64,000 bases of DNA from Salisediminibacterium beveridgei. Its GTDB lineage: Bacteria > Bacillota > Bacilli > Bacillales > Salisediminibacteriaceae. The DNA lies in contig NZ_CP012502.1 of the NCBI RefSeq assembly GCF_001721685.1, positions 2,542,001 through 2,606,000 on the forward strand, written 5' to 3'. Positions 40,533 through 48,788 of this stretch are shown here, piece after piece. The notes beneath the pieces are model-generated. The model was given only the letters and a program-made list of their open reading frames with translations. It was not told the DNA's origin and made no database searches. Both the position numbers and the translations under genes were made by a program. Numbering within the stretch: the stretch's first letter is position 1; each line of letters begins with the position of its first letter.

Positions 40533-40560
40533 AAAAAGATCCTGCAAAGGGTCTTTTTTT
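40533..40560 (+). terminator. Terminator after repeat copy B
   Basis: AAAAAGATCC (40533-40542) pairs with GGGTCTTTTT (40549-40558) with one G-T pair; T bases run to 40560. Confidence 0.88.
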
Positions 40561-40649
40561 CGTTTAGCCTTCCGAACACGATAAATATCTCCAGTAGAAA
40601 AAGGTTGTGTTTTCCCTTATTTTCATGTACCGTATGGGGTATACAACCA

Positions 40650-40678
40650 TTTGACTGTACATATGTTGTTAACTACTG
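40650..40678 (+). promoter_or_regulatory. Promoter of the SLC13-type transporter gene
   Basis: TTGACT (40650-40655) and TACTGA (40673-40678), spacer 17. It lies about 30 bases before the start codon at 40708 and after the terminator of repeat copy B, so the gene has its own start. Confidence 0.55.
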
Positions 40679-40707
40679 AATTGCTGGTGAAAGGGGTTTA
40701 GACGCAA

Positions 40708-42502
40708 ATGACACTTGATATTATGTTGACGTATGGCGTATTGCTTCTGGCAATCACGTTATTCGTCACCGAAAAACTACGTACCGACCTGGTTGCTGTT
40801 CTGATTATGGTACTTCTGCCATGGACAGGAGTCATCTCTGTTGATCAGGCATTCTCCGGGTTCGCATCGAATGCAGTAATTTCCGTCATGGCTGTCATGC
40901 TGATTGGCTATGGTGTAGACCGTTCCGGTGTGATGGTTGTCGTCGCAAAATTCATCACGGAGAAAGTCGGAAAGAAAGAACAGAACATACGAGCAGCCAC
41001 ATCCGCTACTGTAGGGGTAATTTCCTCATTCATGCAAAACATCGGAGCTGCAGCCTTGTTTCTTCCTGCACTTCGTAACATTGGAAAGCGGGCGAACATC
41101 CCTCCGTCCAAGCTGATCTTGCCTATGGGTTTCGCGGCCATTCTGGGGGGGACCCTCACGATGGTTGCTTCAGGGCCACTCATCATTTTAAATGACTTAC
41201 TCGTCGACAGCGGACAGGAAGCTTTTCACTTGTTCAGCGTCACGCCAATCGGCTTGGCTCTTTTAGCCTCAGGGGTTGTCTACTTCTATTTCCTTGGTAA
41301 TCTTGTACTGCCAAAGGCAAAAGGACAAGAAGCCCCCTCTGCATCAAAAGAGATCCAGGATACGTACGATTTAACAGGCAATATCGCAGAGATTGCGGTT
41401 ACTGAATCAAGCCCGTTGATCGACCTGTCCATCGAAGAAGCAAATCTCTGGTCTGCCTTTAACCTGAACGTACTGGCCATTGAAGAAGACGGCAGCAAAA
41501 TTTACAGCCCCTGGCGTAAAACGCATTTCCGAAGCGGTCAGTCTGTCGCGCTTCTCGGTCATGAAGACGACATCAACCGTTTTGTCGAGGCATATAAACT
41601 GCAGTTAAAACCGGCCCTTCATCGCTTTTCGAGCCTGGAAAACGAGGACAATGCCGGTTTTGCCGAACTGATCATTCCACCTAAATCTCCGATGATTGGC
41701 CAGACTTTGGCTGAAATCGGCTTTCGAAAAACATACAAAATTGAACCGGTTTCTTTTGTCACGTCAGAAGGTGCACGCCAGGAAGTCAGTGAAACACCAC
41801 TAGAAGCGGGCACAACGATGGTGGTGTTCGGACGCTGGGAAGATGTGGAACGCTTAAAATCGTCCCGGGAATTCGCCGTGATCACAGAAGTTACCGCTCC
41901 GCTGCCCGATCACAAAAAAGATATGAAGATTCCTGCCCTCTTCTCACTAGCTGTGTCCTTGACTTTCGTCTTACTTGGTTTCCAGTTATCACTGAGTTTC
42001 TTCTCAGGGGCGATGCTGATGATTCTGTTGGGCGTCATTCCGAAAAAAAGAAATCTATCCAGCCATTGATTGGAAGACGGTGTTTCTTTTAGCCGGATTG
42101 ATTCCAATGGGGACCGCGTTTGAACAAAGCGGTGCTGCCGAGCTGACTGCAAACGTCATCATAAACGTTATCGGCGGTTGGGGAACGATCGGGATCCTTT
42201 TTGTCATCGGCATTATCACCATGTTGTTCTCTTTGTTTATGTCAAACGTTGCTGCAACGGTGCTTCTTGTCCCACTCGTCATCATGATGGGTGAGAGTTT
42301 CGGGATCGATCCCCGTGGACTGGCACTCCTGGTGGCCATTTCCGCCTCCAATTCATTCCTGCTACCGACGCACCAGGTGAATGCCTTTACGATGGGACCT
42401 GGGGGCTACCGAAATGCCGACTATATGCGCGCCGGCAGTATCATGAGCCTCATCTTCCTTGTCGTATCTGTCTTAATGACTTATTTGCTTTTCGTTCGGT
42501 AA
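40708..42502 (+). pseudogene. SLC13/DASS-type anion transporter with TrkA-C domains, frameshifted
   Basis: Two adjacent frames together encode one transporter of about 597 residues. The first (40708-42069, 453 residues) holds the N-terminal membrane half (SSFMQNIGAAALFLPALRNI) and the central TrkA-C domains, and then runs off into an unrelated tail NLSSH. The second frame resumes from about 42050 as KEIYPAIDWKTVFLLAGLIPMGTAFE and continues to the C-terminal half (FMSNVAATVLLVPLVIMM; ASNSFLLPTHQVNA) to 42502. The break is a run of seven A bases (42043-42049); six would restore the frame. It may be a real mutation, a sequencing error or a slippage site. Relatives move sulfate, dicarboxylates or other anions with sodium. 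The ATG follows GAAAGGGG. Confidence 0.85.
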
Positions 42503-42507
42503 CAGAA

Positions 42508-42540
42508 AAGTCCTGAAGACCCTTTTGGTCTTCAGGACTT
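42508..42540. terminator. Bidirectional terminator between the transporter and sirtuin genes
   Basis: A perfect 14-base-pair stem, AAGTCCTGAAGACC (42508-42521) with GGTCTTCAGGACTT (42527-42540), loop CTTTT. The tails are only moderately U-rich. Confidence 0.85.
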
Positions 42541-42547
42541 GATTTGT

Positions 42548-43255
42548 TTAAAGCCGTGCATCAATTTCACGAAGCGCTTCCCCTGCGGATCCTTCGATCA
42601 CAAGATCAAAATGGTGCACATTCTGTGTGATTTCCTGATTCAGGTAAATCGTCGTACCACTCGTCATCCCAGGTAGCTGGTTAACGGGATACACTTCCAG
42701 ACTCGTTCCGATCACAAGCACTACATCTGCCTGTTCAATCTCTGCAAGCGCATTATGCCAGGCTTCCTGCGGAAGCATTTCACCAAAAAGTACTACGCCT
42801 GGACGAAGCGGCCCACCACAGATGTGACAGGCCTCTTTCGCATGAAAAGCGTCCAGCGATTGTTGCACCTGGCATCGATGACAGCGGATCTGCCGAATGT
42901 TGCCGTGCAGCGCATAGACCGTTTGACTGCCAGCAGCCTGATGCAGACCATCGACATTCTGTGTTGCAACCGCATCAATCATCCCTGCTTTTTCCCAATC
43001 TGCAAGGATCAGATGTCCCCGGTTTGGCGTTGCTTTCTGGAGTGCTTTCAGACGTGCCTCGTAAAACGCGTGTACCTGATCATAATTCGTTTCAATCGCT
43101 TCAATCGTCGCTAACGACATGGGATCAACCTGCTGCCACCAGCCGGATTCAGAACGAAAATCCGGTATTTGACTTTCTGTGGACATACCAGCCCCGGTAA
43201 GAACCACCGTTTTTTGTGACCGGCGAATCTGCTCTGCTGCTTCTTGAATCAACAA
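42548..43255 (-). CDS. cobB: Sir2-family NAD-dependent protein deacylase
   Basis: A 235-residue sirtuin that removes acetyl or related acyl groups from protein lysines using NAD. Motifs in order: GAGMSTESQIPDFRS (21-35), TQNVDGLH (98-105) with Asn100 and Asp102, catalytic base His117 (ALHGNI), zinc cysteines 125/128 and 143/146, and GTSLEVYPVNQLP near the C-terminus. The arginine/tyrosine pair of desuccinylases is not evident, so a deacetylase is more likely. AGGTGATC precedes the start. The next gene upstream on the same strand ends 14 bases away, so they may share a transcript; the B. subtilis counterpart is called srtN. Confidence 0.93.
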   Translation of the reverse strand: MLIQEAAEQIRRSQKTVVLTGAGMSTESQIPDFRSESGWWQQVDPMSLATIEAIETNYDQVHAFYEARLKALQKATPNRGHLILADWEKAGMIDAVATQNVDGLHQAAGSQTVYALHGNIRQIRCHRCQVQQSLDAFHAKEACHICGGPLRPGVVLFGEMLPQEAWHNALAEIEQADVVLVIGTSLEVYPVNQLPGMTSGTTIYLNQEITQNVHHFDLVIEGSAGEALREIDARL

Positions 43256-43269
43256 CGATCACCTCTTAC

Positions 43270-44526
43270 TTAATTCAATACCCTGATCTGTACGGTTTGT
43301 CTGCCAAATTGCAGCACATCTGAACGGTCAGGCATGAAAATATCAATCTTTTCACCCTTGATCGCTCCGCCAATGTCTCCTGCTGTGAAGGTGCCAAAGC
43401 CTTTCACTTCGACACGGGATCCGAGAGGAATCACGTTTGGATCTACAGCAATCACGTTAGCATCCGGATTGGCACGTAAGTCAATGCCGGTATAAGTCAC
43501 CCCGGAACACCCTGCGCAATAGGCCGTATAAGCCGTTGCCTCAAAAGTTCTCCAGTCGCCTGAACCTGTTGTCGGTTCCGTAGATCCAGAAGGATTCGAT
43601 GAAGACCCGGAAGACGTGGATTGCGAGCTGTTATTGGAAGAAGATGAGCTGTTCTGCGATGAATCAGTCTGTTCTGAACTGCTGCTTTCTGAGGCCTGCT
43701 GGGCTGCCTGCTCTTCCGCTTCACGTTCTGCTTGCCGTTTGTCTTCAAGAGCTGCTGCCTGCTGCCGTTCCCGTTCTTCCTGTTCGGCTTGCAGCTGTGC
43801 CTGGAGGGCTTCCTGCTCTTCAATGATGTTGCTCTGTTCCTCTTCGAGGCGGCTGATCATCGTTTGCAGTTCAGCTTCCTGCTCTTTCAAATGGTTCATG
43901 ACTGCTTCAAGTTCCCGGTGTCGCCCTTCGAGTTCATCTGTTTCACTCTCGAGTTCATCTTCTTTTTCCTCGAGTACAATCAGTGACTGCTCAATTTCCG
44001 CCTCTGTTTCCTGAAGGGTTTCCATATTGGCTTCCAGCTGATCGATGACATGCTGATCCGCCTGTGCAATTTGCGTAATGATCATAATCCGGCTGATCAG
44101 ATCTCCAAACCCTTCCGCACCAAAAACCACTTCGAGATAAGGTGCGGTATTGCTGCCATTCCTTTGAAAGGTCGCAGCCCTTTCCCCCAGAAGAGTCAAT
44201 CGTTCATCGATATCTTCCTCAAGGCGAAGCAGTTCTTCTTCAAGCGCTTCTTGTTTATCAAGTTCTGTTTCGATGTCCATTTCCAGTTCATCCATGCGTT
44301 GTTCATTTTCGTTGATATGGTCCTTCAGTTCTTCTTCTTCTGCTTCCACTTCCGTCATCTCTTCAAGAAGTTCCAGAAATGAAGATTCAGTTTCTGTCAG
44401 CACTGCTTCAATCTCGTCTTGTTTTTCTTCAAGACGCTCCTGATCTGCCGAAACACTCAGAGGAATCATCATCAAAAACACAAATGTAACGATTTGAGAG
44501 ACATTTCGCCATGTGATTTCCCACAT
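43270..44526 (-). CDS. Secreted coiled-coil protein with C-terminal 3D (MltA-like) domain
   Basis: A 418-residue exported cell-wall protein. Residues 1-27 are a signal peptide (cleavage near SVSA-DQ). Residues 28-275 form long coiled coils rich in Glu, with an AERAATFQRNG-like PcsB/CwlO hinge (GERAATFQRNG, AQADQHVIDQLE). A Ser/Asn/Gly linker (about 278-325) joins them to a 3D domain (328-418): TFEATAYTAYCAGCSG, IAVDPNVIPLGS, and the acidic DIGGAIKGEKIDIFM, as in YocH and MltA-type lytic transglycosylases. So a CwlO-like regulated coil carries a transglycosylase-like head instead of NlpC/P60. FtsEX control is possible by analogy only. The start follows GGAG nine bases upstream. Confidence 0.88.
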   Translation of the reverse strand: MWEITWRNVSQIVTFVFLMMIPLSVSADQERLEEKQDEIEAVLTETESSFLELLEEMTEVEAEEEELKDHINENEQRMDELEMDIETELDKQEALEEELLRLEEDIDERLTLLGERAATFQRNGSNTAPYLEVVFGAEGFGDLISRIMIITQIAQADQHVIDQLEANMETLQETEAEIEQSLIVLEEKEDELESETDELEGRHRELEAVMNHLKEQEAELQTMISRLEEEQSNIIEEQEALQAQLQAEQEERERQQAAALEDKRQAEREAEEQAAQQASESSSSEQTDSSQNSSSSSNNSSQSTSSGSSSNPSGSTEPTTGSGDWRTFEATAYTAYCAGCSGVTYTGIDLRANPDANVIAVDPNVIPLGSRVEVKGFGTFTAGDIGGAIKGEKIDIFMPDRSDVLQFGRQTVQIRVLN

Positions 44527-44643
44527 TTAACCACACTCCAGTCTGTCCGATTTCTGCCAGTGTAGCAGAAAAGTGTAACAGGAAGATTACAGATTTAAGT
44601 AATACTATGTATTTCAGAAGAAAACACCAGATGGATTGACCGA

Positions 44644-45024
44644 CTACCGCTTACGCCAGTCATTTCCATCAATGGGAATCATGCCTCGATCCTGCTCAAA
44701 CACATAGACGATCGCCGCGTAATCTCTGCCTGATTGACCTTTCACCAGCTGGACTTTCCGTTCATACAGATTGCTCAGATGTCCTGGACTGGTGTAACCT
44801 TCAAGCTCGTCAAGGTTCGGTAAGTCACTTTCGACGATCTGATAAAGCTCCCCAAAGGTTTTTTCTGTTTCACTTTCAACGAGCGCCGGATAGCCATTTC
44901 CAGTATCCACCAGGAAACCGTTTGTAACCGCCCGTTCTTCCACCAGGGAAGCTGATGCGAGGAGTCCATGATTGGCTTCCCCTCTCAGTAACGTCCCATA
45001 CACAAATACATATAATGCACTCAT
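44644..45024 (-). CDS. Gamma-glutamylcyclotransferase-family (AIG2/YtfP-like) protein
   Basis: A 126-residue protein of the GGCT fold. FVYGTLLRGEANH (7-19) is the substrate-binding loop, and Glu75 in NLDELEGY is at the catalytic acid/base position. Members split gamma-glutamyl amines or amino acids into 5-oxoproline, but bacterial YtfP-like proteins are mostly untested. AGGTGATG lies before the ATG. The gene follows the DUF2087 regulator gene (27 bases between) on the same strand and is probably co-transcribed. Confidence 0.87.
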   Translation of the reverse strand: MSALYVFVYGTLLRGEANHGLLASASLVEERAVTNGFLVDTGNGYPALVESETEKTFGELYQIVESDLPNLDELEGYTSPGHLSNLYERKVQLVKGQSGRDYAAIVYVFEQDRGMIPIDGNDWRKR

Positions 45025-45051
45025 CGCTTTTCATCACCTCATTCAATTTGA

Positions 45052-45804
45052 TCATACCCCCGTTACACGATAAGCAGATCCATCTTTGTTTCGGGTCATA
45101 AACCCGTATTCGATCATATACCGTCTGATCGTGACGAAATCATCAAATGATTCCCGGAGAATATCATTGACTTCACGTTCAGTATACACATTTTGAGGAT
45201 CAAATCGCATCAATAGAATTTGTAAAATGATGATTTTACGCTTTTCCTTTGCTGGAAATTGCTTTAATTGGCCATCCACACCACCAATGAAGTAGGTTTC
45301 AATCGCTTTTTCCCGTTCGTCCTCCGTAATGGCATAACGCTCATCCACCATCCTGGCCCCCTTGTGCACCGGTACGAGTTTTTCTGAATCATCTCCTGTT
45401 TTCCGGGATGTGAGACTGTTCATCAACGCCAGAAAGAGCTTTGCCTGTTTTTGTTTTTCCCGCAGCTTAAAGCGGTGATTTCGAATCGTCGACGGACTGC
45501 TGCCCATTTCCCGGGAAATATCTTTGTCGGATTTCCCTTCATACAGTTTGATCAGAATATCCCGTTGAATATCGGATAATCCAGTATCCTCTTTTCCTTC
45601 ATGGATCAACGCCTCAAAGACCGACCCGTGTTTCTCTTGGACGTGTTCTGAAATTGCTTTTTTTGCATCCAACTGACGGCTGCCCTGCTGATAAATTACT
45701 CCCTGTTCAAAACCTGCCGGACAAAATGCACAATGATAAACCTCTTCTGAGAATTGATAGCCTCGTTGCAGATCATTCACATCGGTATTCAAATAATCCT
45801 TCAT
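45052..45804 (-). CDS. Regulator with zinc-finger-like N-terminus, LuxR-type HTH and DUF2087
   Basis: A 250-residue predicted DNA-binding protein in three parts. Residues 25-59 hold a C-x2-C...H-x4-H arrangement (Cys25, Cys28, His54, His59), suggesting a small zinc finger. Residues 76-115 form a LuxR/sigma-4-like helix-turn-helix (SDIQRDILIKLYEGKSDKDI, SSPSTIRNHRFKLREK). The C-terminal part (175-245) is DUF2087, recognised from FPAKEKRKIIILQILLMRFD and DFVTIRRYMIEYGFMTR. Family members are uncharacterised regulators. AGGTGAG precedes the ATG. An inverted repeat 30-53 bases upstream suggests autoregulation. The downstream GGCT gene may be a target. Confidence 0.82.
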   Translation of the reverse strand: MKDYLNTDVNDLQRGYQFSEEVYHCAFCPAGFEQGVIYQQGSRQLDAKKAISEHVQEKHGSVFEALIHEGKEDTGLSDIQRDILIKLYEGKSDKDISREMGSSPSTIRNHRFKLREKQKQAKLFLALMNSLTSRKTGDDSEKLVPVHKGARMVDERYAITEDEREKAIETYFIGGVDGQLKQFPAKEKRKIIILQILLMRFDPQNVYTEREVNDILRESFDDFVTIRRYMIEYGFMTRNKDGSAYRVTGV

Positions 45805-45833
45805 AAGATCTCACCTCATACAGACAATCTCAT

Positions 45834-45857
45834 AACGTTTGTTAAATAGCAAACGTT
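45834..45857. promoter_or_regulatory. Inverted repeat in the promoter of the DUF2087 regulator
   Basis: AACGTTTG (45834-45841) and CAAACGTT (45850-45857) are perfect inverted repeats with an 8-base spacer. On the minus strand they follow an AT-rich -10-like stretch (ATTATAAAA), so a bound protein would sit over the start of transcription. Confidence 0.6.
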
Positions 45858-45898
45858 TTATAATATTGTTTACTTAAAATTCCACGAACCACAAAAAA

Positions 45899-45934
45899 CT
45901 TCCTGCAATCAATAGCGATTGCAGGAAGCTTTTT
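45899..45934 (-). terminator. Terminator of korAB
   Basis: A perfect 12-base-pair stem, CTTCCTGCAATC (45899-45910) with GATTGCAGGAAG (45917-45928), loop of 6, with T-runs in both directions. It lies 11 bases past the korB stop. Confidence 0.9.
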
Positions 45935-45939
45935 TACGT

Positions 45940-46788
45940 TTATGATTCGAATTTCTTTTGAACTCTCTTGAGCAGCGCTTCGTCCATTGGACCGGATTCC
46001 AGCGACTGCATATCAAAGTCAGTACCTAGTTTGGTCTGAAAATCATCACGACTCTCTTCATAGAGAATGCCGGTAACCAGGCCTTCATGTTCCCGAATCG
46101 AAGCTATTGCTTCATCACGGGTTTCAAATGGCGCTTCAATCGTCGTCAGGTTTTCTTTGTAGAAATCGTACGTATTGACTTTATTGAACGTGACACACGG
46201 GCTGTAAATATTCACGTGTGAAAAGCCCCGGTGCTCTATGGCACGTTTTAAAATGTTACTCAGTTCCTTGATGTTACCTGCATACCCCTGGGCAACAAAG
46301 GTTGCACCGTTTACGATCGATGTCGTAATTGGATCCACCGGGTATTCTTTATTACTTTGAGCTGCACTTTTCGTTTCAAAGCCGTGACTGCTTCTTGGGG
46401 ATGTCTGCCCTTTTGTCAGGCCATAGATGTTGTTGTCCATCACAATGTAAGACATATCAATGTTACGACGGGATGCGTGAACAAAGTGTCCAAGACCAAT
46501 TCCGTACCCATCACCGTCACCGCCGGATGCAATCACTTTCAAATCCGGATTTCCCATCTTAACACCTTGCGCTACCGGAACTGAACGTCCGTGAATGGTA
46601 TGAAAACCATTACTTCGGATATATTCAGATACTTTACCGGAACAGCCAATCCCAGAAATGATCGCGAATTCATGTGGTTCATAACCCAATTCAACAATCG
46701 CCTTTTGGATACCCGCCATGACACTGAAGTGACCGCAACCGGGACACCAAGTGGATACATCGCCACGTAAATCTTTCATTGTCGCCAT
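45940..46788 (-). CDS. korB: 2-oxoacid:ferredoxin oxidoreductase, beta subunit
   Basis: A 282-residue subunit that binds thiamine diphosphate and, with KorA, oxidises a 2-oxoacid (2-oxoglutarate or pyruvate-type) to the acyl-CoA while reducing ferredoxin. STWCPGCGHFSVMAGIQKA (13-31) holds cluster/cofactor cysteines, GIGCSGKVSEYI another, and VIASGGDGDGYGIGLGH with DNNIYGLTKGQ is the diphosphate/Mg motif. The beta subunit lacks a separate ferredoxin domain, as in Bacillus YdjA-like/KorB types. It begins one base after the korA stop, with GAGGT upstream, and ends at a terminator. Substrate is inferred from family similarity to 2-oxoglutarate enzymes. Confidence 0.93.
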   Translation of the reverse strand: MATMKDLRGDVSTWCPGCGHFSVMAGIQKAIVELGYEPHEFAIISGIGCSGKVSEYIRSNGFHTIHGRSVPVAQGVKMGNPDLKVIASGGDGDGYGIGLGHFVHASRRNIDMSYIVMDNNIYGLTKGQTSPRSSHGFETKSAAQSNKEYPVDPITTSIVNGATFVAQGYAGNIKELSNILKRAIEHRGFSHVNIYSPCVTFNKVNTYDFYKENLTTIEAPFETRDEAIASIREHEGLVTGILYEESRDDFQTKLGTDFDMQSLESGPMDEALLKRVQKKFES

Positions 46789-46789
46789 A

Positions 46790-48535
46790 TTATACGACCT
46801 CCTTCATTTGTTCCACAATCGACCGGACCATGAATGGGTCCCCATCATACTGGACGATGGATTCAATTTGATCATGGATTGGTAAATACTGCTGCAAGAG
46901 CAGTCTCAACTGACCCGTGTAGTTGTTTTCAATCGTAATGATCTTACGGTTTCCAAACAAATCCTTCAGCTCATTGATCGGCAATGGATAAAGCTGCTGG
47001 AGATGAAGATGGGCAAATGTCTCTTTGCCTTCTGCATTAAGCTTCGTCATCGCTTCTTCAATGGCACCGTATGTCGATCCCATGCCGACTAAGAGAACAT
47101 CCGCATTTTTCGGATCAATATCGCCATTGCTTTGGAGTTTGTAAGGCTCTTGAATCATTGCATCTTTAATTTTCTCAAGACGCTTGCGCATCATTTTGTT
47201 ACGCACATCGGTTTCTTCATTGATATAACCATCTTCGCCGTGCTCGTTGGAGCTTGTCAGGTGGATGCCTTGTTTCATTCCCGGTTTTGGACGAGGTGAA
47301 ATGCCATCATCCGTGACGCGGTAGCGTTTAAAGAACGCTTCATCGTATTCACCAACCTGATCTTCCGTGAGCAATTTACCACGATCAATTCCTACGCGCT
47401 TCGAGTCAAAGGAAGGGATCGTCATTTTGTTCATGGAGAGTCCGAGATCCAATGCAAGGATAACCGGGCACTGATAAATCTCAGCCAGGTTAAATGATTC
47501 TGCAGCCAGATAAAAAGCATCTTCTATCGTGGATGGATACAATACGATCCGCGGAATCTCACCGTGTGTTGAATAAATCATATGCTGCAGATCACTTTGT
47601 TCATGTTTTGTCGGTAAACCTGTTGAAGGACCACCCCGTTGAGAGTTGACGATCACAATCGGCACTTCAGCCATTCCTGCCATCCCGAGCGCTTCTGTCT
47701 TCAGACTGAGTCCAGGACCCGATGTACTGGTCATCGCCCGGGTACCACTGTAGTTGGCCCCAATGGCAAATGCAATACCTGCGATCTCATCTTCCACCTG
47801 CATGACCGTTCCGCCTACAGCCGGCAATTCCTGTGCGAGCCACTCCATGACTTCACTGGCAGGCGTGATCGGATAAGCACTCAAATATCGGCAACCTGCC
47901 ATGAGTGAGCCAAACCCGGTTGCTTCATTCCCGGAAATAAAGAGAAGATCATCATTTTCTGTTGCCTCAAGTTTTGCGATCTGCTCCGGCAGGAACTCCT
48001 GTGTGATTTCATAACCTTTTTGCACAGCTTCGATATTCGCTTTGACAACATCTTCACCTTTTCGGGAGAAAATGTCCCCGATGATTTCACCGAGAATGTC
48101 CTGCGGCAAATCAAGCAGTGCCGAGCTGATCCCGATGGCAATCATGTTTTTATAAAGAGGATTACCAAGATCCGTAGCGATCTTTTTTAACGGAACACTC
48201 AAGATCTGATAGTTTTTACCTTCCGGACGCTCAACACCCGTTTCTTTCCCTTCCATAATCACAACGGCATTTTCCACCAGTTTGTCTTCGTTTTTTGAAA
48301 GAGATTCTTTGTCGAGACACAGGAGAATTTCCACGTCGTCTCCTGCATAGTAGTTCCGATCTTTGGTCGCCTTCAGTTTAAAGTTGGAATGTCCTCCTTT
48401 AATCCGGGACATAAACTGTTTGTACGTTGAAACAGAATATCCGTGCTTGACCAGAGTGCGGGCAAACAATTCACCTGTGGAATCAATCCCCTCGCCTTGC
48501 TGGCCGCCAACCATCCATTCAATCGATTTTCTCAT
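46790..48535 (-). CDS. korA: 2-oxoacid:ferredoxin oxidoreductase, fused gamma-alpha subunit
   Basis: A 581-residue subunit in which the gamma domain (about 1-190, with WMVGGQQGEGIDSTGELFAR) is fused to the alpha pyrimidine-binding and transketolase-C domains (200-580: FISGNEATGFGSLMAGCRYL, YPITPASEVMEWLA, MTSTSGPGLSLK, QRGGPSTGLPTKHEQSDL). These are hallmark stretches of KorA/OorA. It catalyses with KorB a CoA-dependent oxidative decarboxylation linked to ferredoxin. In an organism that also respires this can replace or supplement the 2-oxoglutarate dehydrogenase complex. AGGAGG lies 7 bases before the ATG. A Rex-like box about 120 bases upstream suggests redox control. Confidence 0.94.
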   Translation of the reverse strand: MRKSIEWMVGGQQGEGIDSTGELFARTLVKHGYSVSTYKQFMSRIKGGHSNFKLKATKDRNYYAGDDVEILLCLDKESLSKNEDKLVENAVVIMEGKETGVERPEGKNYQILSVPLKKIATDLGNPLYKNMIAIGISSALLDLPQDILGEIIGDIFSRKGEDVVKANIEAVQKGYEITQEFLPEQIAKLEATENDDLLFISGNEATGFGSLMAGCRYLSAYPITPASEVMEWLAQELPAVGGTVMQVEDEIAGIAFAIGANYSGTRAMTSTSGPGLSLKTEALGMAGMAEVPIVIVNSQRGGPSTGLPTKHEQSDLQHMIYSTHGEIPRIVLYPSTIEDAFYLAAESFNLAEIYQCPVILALDLGLSMNKMTIPSFDSKRVGIDRGKLLTEDQVGEYDEAFFKRYRVTDDGISPRPKPGMKQGIHLTSSNEHGEDGYINEETDVRNKMMRKRLEKIKDAMIQEPYKLQSNGDIDPKNADVLLVGMGSTYGAIEEAMTKLNAEGKETFAHLHLQQLYPLPINELKDLFGNRKIITIENNYTGQLRLLLQQYLPIHDQIESIVQYDGDPFMVRSIVEQMKEVV

Positions 48536-48655
48536 CTGTTAAACGAACCTCCTTTTTTCTTTTCAAAAATATCTGAAAATTTCATGCTGTTACACAATTC
48601 TATCACAAAAAGAGCCCCCTGTGAATTAAAACTGTTCCTATTTTAAAATGATTAT

Positions 48656-48673
48656 TTGTGAAACAGTTCGCAA
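48656..48673. promoter_or_regulatory. Rex-like operator upstream of korAB
   Basis: TTGTGAA-ACAG-TTCGCAA (48656-48673) matches the Rex consensus TTGTGAA-N4-TTCACAA at all but one position. Rex is the NADH/NAD-sensing repressor of Firmicutes. The site is about 120 bases before the korA start, within the 253-base region between korA and the MHYT gene. No confident -35/-10 pair was picked out in that region. Confidence 0.6.
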
Positions 48674-48788
48674 AATCAGCGTCAAAAGACACATACGGCA
48701 AGGTTTTATGTTATACAACAGATTGAACCAATTACATTGTAACAGAACAAGAGAAGCCTTTCACACTGGCTTTTATGTAAGCGCCGTT

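Noticed and set aside
40441-40560. Riboswitch for the downstream transporter
   Set aside because: An aptamer-plus-terminator layout is suggestive, but no known aptamer consensus was recognised, the transporter seems to have its own promoter after the terminator, and copy A precedes no gene on its strand.
43599-44382. Several plus-strand frames rich in Ser and Cys opposite the coiled-coil gene
   Set aside because: They are antisense readings of Glu/Gln-rich repeats; no start signals.
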